Assembly (NCBI GenBank): GCA_004794655.1 | Contig: SMMW01000013.1 | Span: 1,572,001-1,636,000 of the forward strand | Direction of reading: 5' to 3' | Length of the DNA stretch: 64,000 nt | Source of the DNA: Marisa cornuarietis | Lineage: Eukaryota; Mollusca; Gastropoda; Architaenioglossa; Ampullariidae | In this document: positions 12,717 through 26,543 of the stretch, piece after piece | How the letters are laid out: the number at the start of each line of letters is the position of its first letter | How positions within the stretch are numbered: the stretch's first letter is position 1 | Notes under the pieces: model-generated | The model's database searches: none | What the model was told of the DNA's origin: nothing | What the model saw: only the letters and a program-made list of their open reading frames with translations | Position numbers and translations under genes: made by a program

Positions 12717-15700
12717 ACCCCAGTCCAGAGTGTTCTACCGGGTCACGTGACCGAACCAATTTGCGAGAAGGGGTTCCAGCGGCTCACTGGAGTGCTTCCT
12801 ACTAAGTCATCGGTTTTGGTTCCTTGTGAGAGATTTTGAGCGGCCTCCTCATGCATTTTGTGTCTGCAACTCTCGTCTCTGTATCATCTATATAGCAGAA
12901 TTGGAACTAAGACTAAAACAGTTTCTACAAGGTAGTAAGTCTGATGGCATTGCTGCCCCATATCTTGTCCAGTTTGATCTTTTCTGCTGTCCCTGCTCTG
13001 CTCCTGATACGACCTATCTTTGGAAAGGATGTCTGCCAAATGCTCAAAGCTCCTCGAGCTGTACTTGGTTCATGTACGTTTCATTATGGAGGACATATCT
13101 TCACTAATATCTACTCATCTGTACACATCCTGCAATAACTCCATCAATCACACGCACTCCACTAACAAACATGCATGCACTTTCTCACACGCGTGCTTAC
13201 ACAAGGAAAGTGGCACACGGCCAATCAAACATCTCTACAGGAGTTCGATGAGTTTACTCGCGTTACCTCGTGCCAGTGTGTATTAACTGTCTTGACTTCT
13301 CAAAGGTTAAGGGCAGGACTTGTGTATTGCATGCTAGACACGATCCTGGTTCCTTGACAGATGTTTAGAAGCGTTAAGAAACAAAATCAATTGTTACTGC
13401 GACAGTAGCACGGCATTTGTACATGTCTCTAGGTAGTGGAATAAGTAGACTTATCCCTTCCCATGTGTATCATTTTCGTTACACCTTTAAATGGTAAAGT
13501 TTAAAATTTTAAACTGTAAAGTATTGCTGCCATTTCTTATGACATTGATCTTTATCATGCATAAGTAATTTCTTTGACCTGTGGATAAGGAAAAAAAATA
13601 TTGAAACCATGGTTAGAACACTAACATAAAGTCACCTGAATGTGAAAATAGATTGAACGCGAATGTAAACACATTACTCATCCTAGTATGAACATACGAT
13701 CTAACACGAAAGTAAACACATTACTCACCCGAATATGAGCATCTCAATCAAGCTCAGGACGCCTTACAGTCCTGACACAAAACCTTAGCACTTCAACCTC
13801 TCACCTTCTCATCTTTCACTCCAGCAGAAAGAAGAGAACGTTTCTCCCGTCGGAGATGTATTAACAGAAGCTTGTCTCTATGTTCCGGTCCCAGCTGAAC
13901 ATTAGCGTTTAAACAGAAGTCTTTAGAACTCGCCGTCCTGTCTATCAATTACATGACGTGACATGATTTTTTATCAGAACAATACTCTCCTGGGTGGAGT
14001 CGGTGTGCATGGAGTTTACTTTCTCGTCTCCACACAGTCTGTCGGTTACGTGTGTTTAACGGTCGTTCTTGCAGATCCACGGCTAACTAACTCGCCTCCC
14101 TTCTTCACGGGTGGGTAGATCGCCGAGTGGAGGAACAGGTTACCTGGGTAGACAGACATCCTCGGTAATTTCAAGGACCCACGACGAGTGCAGGGTAGAC
14201 ACCCAGACGTTGGGAGGGCAGCGCCTGATGACGCTGTCCTCTGACAATCACGTCTCTGGCTTAACGCACGGCGAAGAAACGCCGGAGGAATAAACTAGCA
14301 CACTGCAGGGCGAGCAGACTCCATTAAAAGAGTCAGAAATTTGCCAGCGCTCCACCCTGAGCCGGAGCCGAGCACGAGCCGAGCCTCGGGGCGACAAAAG
14401 GGATTTATCTTGTCACGCAGTCGGTTTGACCCGCCGTGATGAGTGTCGAAAATCAATGTCTGGCTCAGCAGTAGCAGAGCGTGCGGGCATTTCCGGGTAG
14501 CACTTCACACGCTCAACGGTATGAATAAGCAGGACCCGTTGACCCGCCGCCGTTGCCATGCTTAAGTCCAATCGAGAAAACAAAAAAAAAAAAAGATGCA
14601 GGCTTTACACCTTGACCCGCCGGTTGTACGCACTGAGCTGCAGGCTGCTGACCACAGACCTACCACAGTTTCTTGTGAGAGTGAGGAGAAAAACTAGAAA
14701 CAGACACATTCACACAGATGAAGTGGGAGTTGTGTGTGTGGGGGAGAGAAAGAGAGAGATTGCGAATTAGAGACACAAAAGAATAAGAGGCACTAATGAG
14801 CAGACAAGAATCAAGGGAAATAACCGTGGGTTAAAAAGGGAGATAATAAAACTTGAACTTTAATGTATCGAACCAGCATATATCAAGGTTGGGAGGAGGG
14901 GACCTATGTTGTTACGTCGAAGCTGCAAGGTCGAAAACTGTGAAAAATGTATCCGTATGTATAAATAATCATTACAAAATGAAGCAAAGTCTGTCAAACT
15001 GCGAGAATTTTCAAATTACAAACCTCAAAAGCATCCTAGTATTAATTGCCTGACTCGCATTCATCACTGTTTGCCAGTTATAAGGCATGCGGAATGTTAA
15101 TCGGCGTTGAACATATTGGTTGACATAATATAATTCTACGGTAGAGGTAACAGACAGAAAGAGAGAGAAAGAGAACTAATTATCTATATTGATGTTTAGG
15201 GTTGTTGAACATCTTCTAAGTCACAAGTAAAGAGAGAGAGAACGAAGTTTACAGAGAAGGCGATTATCTCCATTTCAATTAGTAGTAGCAAGATGTGGAC
15301 ATACAAAGTAATGCATTAAGGGAATAATTCGTTTACCAGACGATATCATGAATATTTATAAGGAAGCCATACAAGCATACACATACAGTTCAAGAAAAAT
15401 GTATGCGAGAGATAGAGATAGAGAATGAGAGAAAAGGTTTCAGGTAATGTATGTTATTTGTGGTGGTAAAAAAATATCATTCCAACCTGGTCAGTCTGCC
15501 TAGTCCTGGTTCTTGTCTGCGAGGCACCCGTGTATGACAACATTTTTATGTTAGTGATTTTATTTTTAATAAAATACTCGCAGGCCAGTTTCCATGTCTT
15601 GGGGATAAACAAGACATCTCATTTTGAGTAAGTCTCAGTTTAAATATCTGCCCTAATCTTCATCGGATCTTTCTAGCTTTCTAAAAGAAGCAGCCAGAGC

Positions 15701-16285
15701 AATGCAAAACAGCAAAAGACACAGGCCAACGCTCAAACGATTCGTTGATCGGTGAAGGCGGAAAAAACGACACGTTCTGGTCTTCATCAAGTTTCAGTCT
15801 TTACTGCTGCACGTGCTTTATGTGGAGGCCTTCTAAATGCCCACATCACACCCCTTGCCATGCCTCCATCATGGCTACGATTTGCCACTTGTGCACCTCG
15901 GCCTTGCCTAGTCTGCCAACTCTCCTTCACTCACTCTCTTGTGCCTCGTATCCAGCACGCTCTCCTTGTAACAGAAGTGTTTTCTGGGAAGGTTAAAGTC
16001 TTCTGAAGATCCTAATTATGTACATTTTTATCCTCCATGGAACCACTTATGTGCGTTTGGTGAGTGGCTCGGATCCATTGATGGAGAAGAAATGGCCTTC
16101 GTCGATGACGTCATCTTTTTTTCTCTCGTTTTCATTAGCATAGCGCAAAGAGAGGTTTGTTTTTTTTCGTAACGGACAGTTAGCTTCATGCGAAGAATGT
16201 TTCTTCGTGGAGGAAAAAATAACTGCAGAGTCTTTGATGAGAAGCGACAAAGACGTCATTGACCAGCATTAATAATAAAAAAACA

Positions 16286-16287
<2 letters not shown>

Positions 16288-16329
<42 letters not shown>
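16288..16329. repeat. (CA)n microsatellite
   Basis: About 20 CA units. A second alternating tract, (GT)n followed by (GCGT)n, lies at 16420-16453. Confidence 0.93.
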
Positions 16330-16330
<1 letters not shown>

Positions 16331-17464
16331 TTGTCAGCATTACCACGGAAAACCAGTGCGTATATGGCAGTTACGAGTGTGCCTGCTGACAGTGTGTAAG
16401 TATGCATGAATGGAGAGATTGTGTGTGTGTGTGTGTGCATGCGTGCGTGCGTGCTTGCGTGAGATAGATAGAACAGATGGGGGATAGGAGGCAGGGAGCT
16501 TGGCGATTATGAAAAGCACAGAGTGGTCGGATGAGCTAGGTTTCAACTTTCTGAGCACTCGATCTTTATCGAAAACACGGAAACTGGAAGTAACCTGCTC
16601 GTGACCTCATGGATCCAGTGAATCTCACTGGTTCAAGAAAGAGAAAGAAGACAAAGAACAAGAACAAGGAGATCAAAAGCGAAGACAAGGACAAGGAAAA
16701 ATGGAGAAAAACAAGAACACGTGGAAACAACAAAAACAGCAATTAAGGACAAGCAAAAACTCCTCCACCGTGAAGCCCAAACTGGCAAACTTACAGCTCC
16801 TTATCATGCTCGAAGCTTTCTTAACTGACAGACAGAATTGCAGTTAATTTCACGGTTCACTGCTTTCAGGAATGGCTTGACATAATCTCGATAGAAATGG
16901 ATCCTGGAGACTGCCAACCTTCCTCTTCTTGTTATCGGAGAAAGAAGAGCCTGATAAATTTGCTTACTAAACTGTTCGGTTTGTTCCGGATAAGCCAGTG
17001 CATCCTTTTCAGTAAAATTTAACTTTATCTTGTCAAGGGACAGTGCTGCAAACAATTAACACTAGTTTATTACCAAGGAAGCAAGCAACTGTTCCTCGGT
17101 GTTCTAAGTTTCGGATCATCACCATACCTTTGGCAGCGAGCAATGTAGCAGAGAAGCCACAGAAGAAAACGGGTTACGGTGCCTTGAGATTCTAGCTTTA
17201 GCAACCAATTGGAACTTTGGTGGAATCATGATAGAAACAGGCGCTGGTTGATGATTTCACGACTCACGGTGGGTAAAAAAGAAAAAAGAAACACATCAGT
17301 GTCTGTTTGATTTAGGTCTGGCGTTGCATCAGATCGAAAGACTTGACAGTCACCCGTCACGCTACCGCCTACAACACATTTACACGTGGGTGGCAAGCAC
17401 TGTGGACAGCTAGTGTCCTCCCTTCTAGATGCCTACTATGGTCACACAAAAACACGTCCACACA

Positions 17465-17498
17465 TGCACGCACGCACGCACACACACACACACACACT
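17465..17498. repeat. (CGCA)n(CA)n microsatellite
   Basis: Short compound array of CGCA units followed by CA units. Confidence 0.85.
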
Positions 17499-19860
17499 GA
17501 CGTACGTAGTGCTGTATTCATTGATGCTTACTGAGTGCAGAACCCTCCCCTACCTTCCCATATGGAAATAAACAATTACACGCACGTGTATACTTATACA
17601 CATCAAAAAATTTTGTTTTGAACAGCGATTGTCTGTCTACAGGGTAGAGGTTTGTAAACGTGGCTGTCAGACTAGCAAACCTCCTTTGCGCACAAGTTTT
17701 TACTCGAGAATTTCGTTAACAATAGTTGTGATCCAAAGCACAGAAAAAAGCCTGTCTAAAAGAAAATGGAAAGGCAAAATTACAATGAAATAAAAAAAAA
17801 TGTGTCCGTTGGCTAGGGTTGTTTTTCCTTCCTCACCCATGTGACCCGCGCTGAGCGTTGGGACAGAAAAAGAGAGAGAGAGACGGGGGTGGGGTAAGAG
17901 TGAGAGTGAGGATGGTAGATTCCGACAATTTATTGATATCTAATAAAAAGGAGTAGATAAGAGAGGAAACATAAATCAGGGAGAGTGGTACAAAATGTGT
18001 CTCAGAGTGTCCTTATGTGTCTCAGTGTGTGTCTACTGTCGCTGTTGTTTTTATGCCGGACCAGATTATTCATGAACAGATGTATGACTACGTCGAGTGT
18101 CACTGTTTCAAATATTGATTCTGAAACCAGAGTCGATGACTGGTCATACGAGTCCCAGTCCTGGTGTATAGGTTCCTTATGTACATATGCCATCCGCTGA
18201 TAGTACATATAATTAATGTGTCCGCGCCTGATAAATGTCTGTCAGAACAAAGACGCACTAACATGGTCCACACCTGACCGAGATTTCGAAACAGCAGATG
18301 TGCACGATTTGCAAGTTCATACCCGGAGCATCTATTGGCTTTCGACTCTAACCATTGTGTGAAGCCGAGGATCGGGTTTTCGGTGGTTAACAGCTTCTGC
18401 ACGTTCTCTTGCGGCCCCGAGTAACTCATGCCTTTATTACCTCCCTTTGAATTCCATTAACGTCGACAGCATGATTCTGGTGTAGGCTCCGCCGAACCCT
18501 CTACCCCAGGCGACACCGCATCCCTGATTACAAATCATGGAAGGCTTCTAACAAGCTTTAGATAAAACAAAAAACATAAAAGAGTAAGATATATTTAAAA
18601 ATATTCCTATTAGACATTTGCAAAACCCCTCGAATTCGTACTCCATAAAAAACGGCAAAAGGTCAAAAGGTCTATGTCAAAACTTGCATTCAGTTTCTTC
18701 TTTAATTTCTTTTTTTATTTGCCTTCATTAGATCCTTAGTCTGCCAGTAACGAAGAGTGCAATAATCAAAGCCCAGCTGCATAGCAGGTCGCCATCACCT
18801 GAGTGACTAACACTAGCAGGCAACTGAAACGCCGTTGGTTTATGAAGGGTGGGACTTTGGGGATCTTCGGAGGTTGGACACTTCGGCACTTCGTCTGGTT
18901 TAGAACGGCCTTTAGAACAACTTCTGGGTTCCTAATCAAACGGACAATGATCAGATTTCCTTGCGTGATGTCCGGGTACTTATTCACCATGTTGGCAGTT
19001 AAAAAAAGCAAAAGAAACATGAAGTGGAACTAGAATTGAATGTAAAGGCCATCCCACATGTTACGGAGCAGACGGTCAAAATACTAAGATGTTCCACATT
19101 CTCCTCGACATTCGAGACCATTTTTCTCCATCAGATAACAATGAAAAAACTGAAGGGATTCTTGCAAGAAAAAAGGAAAATAAATAAATGATATAAAAAA
19201 ATAAGAAAAATTACCAATGAAAAGGGGAGATAAACTATAAAGACCTCCTCCCCAGTCCGTCTCTACCTGACAGTTTGCCAGACGACAAGCCCGCAGAGAA
19301 CAGCTAGAGGGTAAGAGCATTCGTTAGAGATGAATCTACTGGCATGAGGGTAAAAATCAAATGATTGTGCAGAAAATACACAAAAATACGATTTTTTTTT
19401 TTCTTCAAAGTGAAGACCCTGGCTTTCAAGGATGTTTCAGGTCAAAACGTTTATGTTTTCGTTAGAACTTACAGTTAAATTATTTTTCTCAAACAGCATG
19501 TGAGAAACTACTTTTTGAACCTTGTAATAAGTGCGTACGGCCTTGGAGCAAAAGATTGCTGGTTCAGATGTGGATCACTCACGACTGGAAATTTCCTCTT
19601 CAGTTTCCAGCATTGATAGATAACTGATGTATCAGGGGAGGTAACAAAGTGCCGGAATGAGTTTGTGTTCAGTCTTTCAGATGCCATGCCTTAGACACGG
19701 TTAACCAGTTTGACTCCAATGTACTCCAGCCAGTGAGAGCTTTTACCATTATTTTATTAGACATCCATCTGCCGCCTAAACATTTACCGTTTGTAAGAGA
19801 ACTGTGACCTTTACTAATGTTCCTTCTCTGCTTCTCTCGCTCTCTCTATCTCTCTTTCAG

Positions 19861-19882
19861 AAGCTGTATTCATGAAGAGATG
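19861..19882 (+). other. Candidate 22-nt microexon
   Basis: It is preceded by a TACTAAT branch-point-like motif (about 19812-19818), a long CT-rich tract and TTTCAG, and followed immediately by the consensus donor GTAAGT at 19883. The 22 bases are open in two of three frames. The geometry (branch site, polypyrimidine tract, AG, exon, strong donor) is as good as any in the window, but no neighbouring exons were identified, so chance remains possible. Confidence 0.35.
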
Positions 19883-20169
19883 GTAAGTCGTTACTCGTGG
19901 ACAAAATGGAGAAATTAAGGAAAACCGCTTTGTCTTACGATGCACTGTCACGACCCCGCAAATAATCCTTTATATTAGTTAAGCCCAGGGCAGCATTTGA
20001 TGTTACTACAATCTCAGGGGTAGAGCAGCGTACGTGGAGTCTGGACGCCGCTTTATAACTAATAAGACAAGACTCCTTCCCTTGATTTCTCCAGGGCAAC
20101 GACTTACTTTCGTTGGTGTCATTAAGTCAGTGGGGGGGGGGGGCAACATTTAAGAGATGATCGTGATCG

Positions 20170-20275
20170 TGTCCCGGGTTCAGATCTCGTCTCTTGCACG
20201 CTGTTCTTTATACCATGTGACACCTGTTTACATGGCCGGGTGCTTGTCTAACCTTCCGCTGCTTTGTTTAAAGGA
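20170..20275 (+). mobile_element. Diverged partial SINE, family 1
   Basis: The segment shares the B-box neighbourhood (GGGTTCAGATCTCGTCTC), ACGCTGTTCTTT, and the CATGTGACACCTGTTTAC stretch, in the same order as the SINE at 12523. The A-box head and the A tail are not recognisable, so it is an old or truncated copy. Confidence 0.7.
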
Positions 20276-21798
20276 TCAGTCACTCTTATCCTTCTTGGAT
20301 GTTACGTCATCTCAGGTCGGAGGTTAACAAAATATTGTGTGACTATTATCTACGCAGCTTTGAAGCATGCTCTGTGTGTGTAACCGAGTCTACAATGTCA
20401 AGGCTTTAAAACCATTCTTCAAACACGTGCTCATCATCGGCGACTTTGCTTCGCCTTTGCCCGAAACACCCTCCGAGCAAAAGAAGACCGGGTAGGAGGC
20501 GAGGGGAGAGAGAGAAGGAGATAACGCCTCTGATACCCTGGGTGTAACTGTCAGTGGTTTGACGTTAAAAGTACACCAATGCGTAAGTTTCAAAGACCAG
20601 CCTACCCATTATGTTCAATAAATGTCGGAGACTTGCATTCACTGCCAAGTATACATGAGTCTTACGGAAACTGGCTCCGACCCATTGTAAGAAGCTAAAC
20701 ATTAAAAACGCGAGTTTTCGTGTACAATTTATATCACGTGGTGCAGGTGCCGGCAATATATTTAACATCCAGAGGTTTTCTGTAAATGGAATGCTGCACT
20801 GGAATAGTCGCCTGGAGCGTTCTCTTGAAATTTGTCTTAAAATCTGACACCCGCATGTGTCTATTCTTCACAAAGATGTGTGGGTGCTAGTCATAAAAGT
20901 TATACAATGCTCTGTGTTGATATTGTTCACTGTAAGGTAAGGTATCCTGTAATGATTTACAGACTTTGAAAGATATTTCAGCAGTCTGCTATGACTTCTA
21001 ATGGCACAGAAAGTCTCCCTACTCATTATTACTATATCCAGCCTCATAAAATAATGAACAGCATCGCTGCCAGCAGGCAGACTGTGCCGATTCGAGATGT
21101 AATGTCCATGGATAAGACTAATTATCATGAAATCTTCGATCTCCAAATTGTCTGTATTCTTGACAAAGTAAGAATATCTAGGGACATCCTGATATTAGTG
21201 AGAGTTTCTTCCAGGTTCTGTTAGAATTTTGTGGTCTTTCTCCTACTCAGTCCAGTAAAATCACTCCTGTAGACCTTTAAAGCCCGTTGGTTTTTCACAT
21301 CTGACCAGGATTTTGTTCTTGAACTCGACATGTTCACTGGTGCGCACTTGATCAGCTAGAGGAATAAGGGATTTTGAAATTAAAGAAAAAACGCGTACCT
21401 GAAACCACTGTTTTTGTTTTTTTGTTTGTTTGTTTTTTGTTAATGCTTCGAACACATTTTCTATCCAGCAGCTCTCTATCCAGCAGTTCTGAAATTGGCG
21501 CAAAAAATTCTCGTCTTGCTTTTACACAGGCTGCTGAGCTTGCTAGCTGCTCCCCATCTCTACCAGCCCCCAGCCCCCAGCCCTGGAGATTCGCTGGCCT
21601 TACAGTAACAAAGCCTGTGGCGAACTGTTTCTGTTAGCGCAAAAAACTCAGACCTTGTTTATCTCTGTGCTCTCTAGCAATGCCATGCGCGCAGGAGCCC
21701 AGCATAGCTGTGCAGAAGATCTCGTACAACCAGATCAGCCTAAAAGGCTACAGTCCACCGAGTTCCGTTTCTTTCTTCTCACCCGAGAGGCGAGAGTG

Positions 21799-21861
21799 TT
21801 GACCGGACTGCACTGCGCTAGGGCTGTAGCCTTCCTGCCAGTCTTGACCGGACTGCACTGC
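21799..21861. repeat. Repeated 18-mer spaced 45 bp
   Basis: TTGACCGGACTGCACTGC occurs identically at 21799 and 21844, with partly related sequence between. It looks like a two-unit minisatellite seed. Confidence 0.6.
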
Positions 21862-22019
21862 CAGCTTCTTTTTTTTTTTCACTGGATGAACGAGTCTCTA
21901 TTTGTTTTTATATTTTCTTTGTGCTAAACTGGATCAAACGTTCCTCCATATTTTGTCCTGTTAATAAGGATGGATGTTTTCTACCAGTGGCGCCGCTCAG
22001 CGGGTGGTTGTATATCCTA

Positions 22020-22150
22020 CGCTATCTCACGCATGCGCAATCAATCGACTTTCGCGACTTCCTTTGGGAAGTCTGCCGAGGTGGTCATCCATATTTCATG
22101 GCGCTTGAACCTTGAACCGCTCCCTTTGAAAGCTCGGCACACAATCTTGT
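22020..22150 (+). promoter_or_regulatory. Promoter-like segment with NRF-1-type site and a downstream splice donor
   Basis: CACGCATGCGCAA (about 22028-22040) is close to the palindromic NRF-1 consensus seen in TATA-less animal promoters. It is followed by CpG-rich sequence, a TTCATGGCGC YY1-like element, and a consensus donor GTAAGTA at 22149. This could be a promoter plus first exon on the plus strand. No downstream coding exon was found, so it is a hypothesis. Confidence 0.28.
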
Positions 22151-23362
22151 AAGTACAAGCCGGTAGTGTAAACAGAGAAGACAGGGCTATGCTAAGCTGC
22201 CGCCAGGTGTGCACTGTGCGCTAGCTACCCAGAAGGTAGAAGAGGGGTGAAGGGAGAAATGAATATCTCTTGTTCTGTATATGTCTGTATATATAATATC
22301 TTATATATGCACCTAAACGGCTTTTGAGGACGTTATGGAAACTGGCCTTCCCCACAACCACTAGCACTGTGCGTGAAGACATGTCTCCAGCATACACTGT
22401 ATCGGTACAGAGATACAGTTGAAGTGGCCATAAAAATAATGAGTCAAAATATATAAGAAGGGGGTAGCATCCTGGGAATGGCGTCCTCTCCTCTTTCGAG
22501 GTGCGCTGCTGCAAAGAAAGATGGCCGCGTGAAATTTTGCTGTCAGCCCAGGCTGATGTAGACTGATAACCAGGTTTGGATGCATTAATTTTAAGGATTT
22601 ATACCAATAGTCGAAGGTTCACGGTTTCAGATGTAATTTCTTTAGACGAAAATTAACGACACCGAACAGGGAATGGGGGAGGGATGAGAACGAGGCACCT
22701 AGAGAAGGAAGGCGAGTAAGCCGAGCAGTTGCTGAGGATTAAAAATTCAGGTTTGAAGTCAATGGACGAGTTTTCGGTGATTTGAACGCTAAAAGTTTGT
22801 AATAAAGACTAAAACATCTTGAGATAAACAACTAGAATTCTGCGTCGTCTACAACCACGTGGGCAGAATACTATCGAACTTTGCGCAGTCCTCTTTCGTT
22901 GTTCAAGTAGCATACCAGGCGCATATGGGGCACCAATAGGGAAATCCTTCCCATACAGGACCCAACAACTTATTTGATAGTATTAGTCATTAATCACTAA
23001 TCCACACAGGGCTCCAAACATGTACCCACGCAGAGTTCTTCACAATGATGTTAGACAATTCAAGTGGACGTTAAAATGTGGTTGGTTGCATGAAATTTCT
23101 TGCATTATGCATGACGCACTGGCTGGTATTTCCCAAAAAAGTAAAATTTTAACTCACATCAACGAAACCTAACCCTGACTAAGCCCTGTACCCTTACCCA
23201 GCACATCTAGACTTTTATGTATCCATTTTCAGGAACCTGATATAGGTTCTTTTAAGATGGTGGAAAGGAAGGATCCACCCTCTTGGCGACATGAGGAGAC
23301 CACTGAGAAGAGTTCAGAGTTCCGAGGTTACGAGGTAGTTCTTTCCCTTAGAAGATGTTTTT

Positions 23363-23363
<1 letters not shown>

Positions 23364-23394
<31 letters not shown>
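23364..23394. repeat. (CT)n tract
   Basis: About 15 CT units with one interruption, following a T run. Confidence 0.9.
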
Positions 23395-24030
23395 GTTGCA
23401 CCTTTTTCTACTAGTGATGCCGTTGTTTCCCTCTCCTCCCATACCCTGCTGTCTCTGGGTAGCCAATGCACTTGAATGACCTCTTCCCTAGAGTTCTCCG
23501 ACAGATCCTGATGTCAACAACGGTTCTCACCCTTGTTTTCCAAGCGTCACTCCCCCCCCCCGGTCACCGTCCGGTGGAATTTTTCTCTCGACCTTCCCGG
23601 CGAGGTCAGAGATCTCTGACCCGTGCAGGACAGCCTTGACCGCGATAGAAAAGAACATGTCACCTATACACTAGCGGCTTTCCGCCGCCTGTTAGCAGCC
23701 GGCCGCATGATGTGTCCTTTCCATGCTAATAGCACGAGAAATGGGAAGCAAATGTTTTCTGGAATGACCCTGCTACACACAGCTGAGACCATACATCCTT
23801 TCAATTGCATCGATCGAACATTTTATTCCAGCGCGCATCCTAGGGAGTAGCAGCGCCAGTGAGGATGTCATTCTGCGTGTTAGAAGAAAAATGTGTTTTG
23901 CCTTCAAAGTGAGACATTTGTCCCTGTCAGTTGAAACTGTCAGAGATTTTATCGCCACCCCCGGCGCTCCTCTACCAGTAAATCGATCTTTGTGCCAGCG
24001 AGTCTAATCTACGATGCACACGTACGCACG

Positions 24031-24033
24031 TAC

Positions 24034-24087
<54 letters not shown>
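24031..24087. repeat. (CA)n microsatellite
   Basis: About 28 CA units with one CAAA interruption. Confidence 0.93.
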
Positions 24088-24089
<2 letters not shown>

Positions 24090-24633
24090 CACGTATTCGC
24101 ATATACATGGTCGCATGGGAATTTTCCGCTTATTAATCAGTGAATGTTACGGACTTTGTATTTCCGTGATAAGTATACTGAGGTCTGTCGGAAATTTTGA
24201 CTAAATGATAACAGGCCACAACATATCAACAAATATACAGAGGCACAACAATTAGCACAGCATCGAAGTATAAAATAAATGTCTCGCAATATAGAGGTGA
24301 GTGGAGAAAGGTTAGTCTAAGGACTGGGTTTGAAGTTGTAAGTGGCAGCTTTGTGTCCAGAAACTGCAAAAATATGCAAATCTACTTTCCGATCACGTGG
24401 TTAGCGACTTCGACTGGATTTCTTATGCAAAGAAAGTATAGGGAGCATCAAACTGACAAAATTAGTACTGAACACAAACAGTTCAATGGAAGGCGGTCGA
24501 CGGATTATACACATGGTATCAACAGGCAAAAGACAATAACTGCTCATTAACATATCTTTCCAAAGCAATATTCTATTTTTCCTCGTGATGCAGTAGTTAT
24601 TTATCTGTTTTAATAAGTTTTTTCATTATTTGA

Positions 24634-25116
24634 ATGCATCATATAGAAACACTGAAGCATTACTCCGATCTTATGATCAAACAAAAATCTCTTCCATGTT
24701 CGCTGACACTGGCATTTTATTTCAAAATACACCATTGTCAACTGATGTCACGTGGTCTGCGCTCTGGCTCCCAGTCACGCTTCTGTCTCCCTGCAGTGGA
24801 AGACACAAACAAGAAGCACACTGGAGCCAGGGCCTTCAAAAACGCGGCACCTAAACTGTGGAATGCTCTGCCATCGTCATTGTCCACCATCACCTCACCA
24901 ACCCCGTTTCGAAAAAGACTGAAGACCCATCTGTTTATTTAAGACGGACTTAAACTTATACAACCAAGCAACACTTGTGTCTTTATTTTTTACTTTCCTG
25001 GTGTTTATCTATTTATTTACTTTATTTTATTTTTTTTTCTTCTTATTTTTCATTTATTTTGTTTTTGCTGCGCAATGAGCATTCTTCCGAATGGATACCT
25101 GCGCATTACAAATGGA
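24634..25116 (+). mobile_element. LINE 3' fragment (CR1/L2-like), end of reverse-transcriptase ORF plus 3' UTR
   Basis: The frame ending at 24942 finishes with GARAFKNAAPKLWNALPSSL and then FRKRLKTHLFI. That is the characteristic C-terminus of the ORF2 polyprotein in CR1/L2-like non-LTR retrotransposons (pattern RAF..AAP.LWN.LP ... FK..LKTHLF). The similarity begins near 24745. The catalytic reverse-transcriptase and endonuclease domains are absent, so the copy is severely 5' truncated and cannot move on its own. The 3' UTR ends in GCGCATTACAAATGGAC and then a trinucleotide tail, again typical of this group. Confidence 0.85.

Positions 25117-25171
<55 letters not shown>
25117..25171 (+). repeat. 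(ATC)n tail of the LINE
   Basis: About 18 uninterrupted ATC/TCA units directly follow the LINE 3' end. CR1/L2-type elements end in short tandem repeats rather than poly(A), so this is probably the element's own tail, possibly expanded. Confidence 0.85.
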
Positions 25172-25172
<1 letters not shown>

Positions 25173-26540
25173 CACACATATCTTGTATTAACATTTACAG
25201 TTAAGCCACTCGTCTAAATAATCTGGCAGAAACTAAACTGAAATTAGGTCTTATTACATAAAGTAGATATTTCTTGGATTGCTGCAGTGTCTTGGATGTA
25301 CTCTGTGTTAAATATTTGTCTCTGTCATTAAGTTTATTGGGGATACAAGGCGAGAAAAACGTTTCTTCATCTATTGACAATACAGAACGACCTTTAGGTG
25401 GTCCATCGTGTCTAGGACACAGCCCATGGAAGGTGGAGCACAGCCTTTTCTATTCACCGCCCACCTCTTTCCCTCAAAGAAACAGTCACTGCTCAAAGGG
25501 AGTGTGAAGCTAAACGCACGCACGCACGCACGCACTGAAGCTCTTTGACCGACGACCGCGAGGTCGGAAGAAGCAGTCGTAGCTACGAAGACATGAAGTT
25601 CGTTTTTGATGTCTCCATTCTGCCCCTGTATAATGACTTACCATCACATAAGGACTCCGATGGACAAAGAGACAGGTAAAAGGAAAGGTAGGCACGTGAC
25701 CTTATGGTCAATTTTTCGGAGGGAGATAAGGGTAACATCACACATATATCGGTGCCAGCTTGATCTACTTACATCAGATACCCGTTCACAGATGGGATGC
25801 GTACGCTTCAGGAACAGGTATGAAACAGACTAGTGTGTGCTCCGTCGGGTTTGGACTCCTTCGATCTAGCTACCAGGCTCTCTGCTTTCTCACGAAAAGG
25901 AAGATGAAACATGAATGAGCAATTTTGTCCCCGAAACTAGGCATGGAAACATCAGGGATAATGTAACAGCGAGATTCAAGGGAATGGATGGCATCCAGCC
26001 GGTCTTACTTGACGAGAATTACATCCAGGTACCTACAGCAGTGGCATGATTTGCCAGCCGAGGGTAGTTTACCACCTGATTACGCAGGTCGCAAAATGGC
26101 TGATGTAAGATAGGTTCTAACGGCTTGATTAATTAACCACGACAGTCTTATGGTCTATGGATACAATGAATGTGTGTGCTACATGGAATGCAGCCACTAT
26201 GCAGTAATTAAATTACACATCTTAATGTTAAACCGATGTACAAACTAAACGGCGTTAGTCGGCCAGAGAAAAGTAGGCGAAATGGACAAAGAAAAAGAAC
26301 AGATGAAAGGAAGAAGAAGAGAAATTTGCTTAAAAAAACAAACACCTTTATCGTCTTTAAAAATATACTATGTTAGTCATCTAGATTTCAGCTTCAATAC
26401 TTTTATTCTAACTTTTTTTTAAAATCCTTATTGAACACAGGAAACATTTTAGGTTCAATTCGATTTTACTATTTTTTTTTTTAAAGAATCAGATATTTAT
26501 CTGGTTTCTTCCTTACTCCCTGTCCGTCTCTCTATGTAAT

Positions 26541-26543
<3 letters not shown>

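Larger units (their letters stand above)
12720..19800. other. No recognised gene between the SINE and the microexon candidate
   Basis: Apart from the listed microsatellites this is unannotated sequence. The block at about 13860-14550 is more GC-rich than its neighbours and contains CGAGC-type repetition near 14360-14390, but no convincing exon was found in it. Confidence 0.45.
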
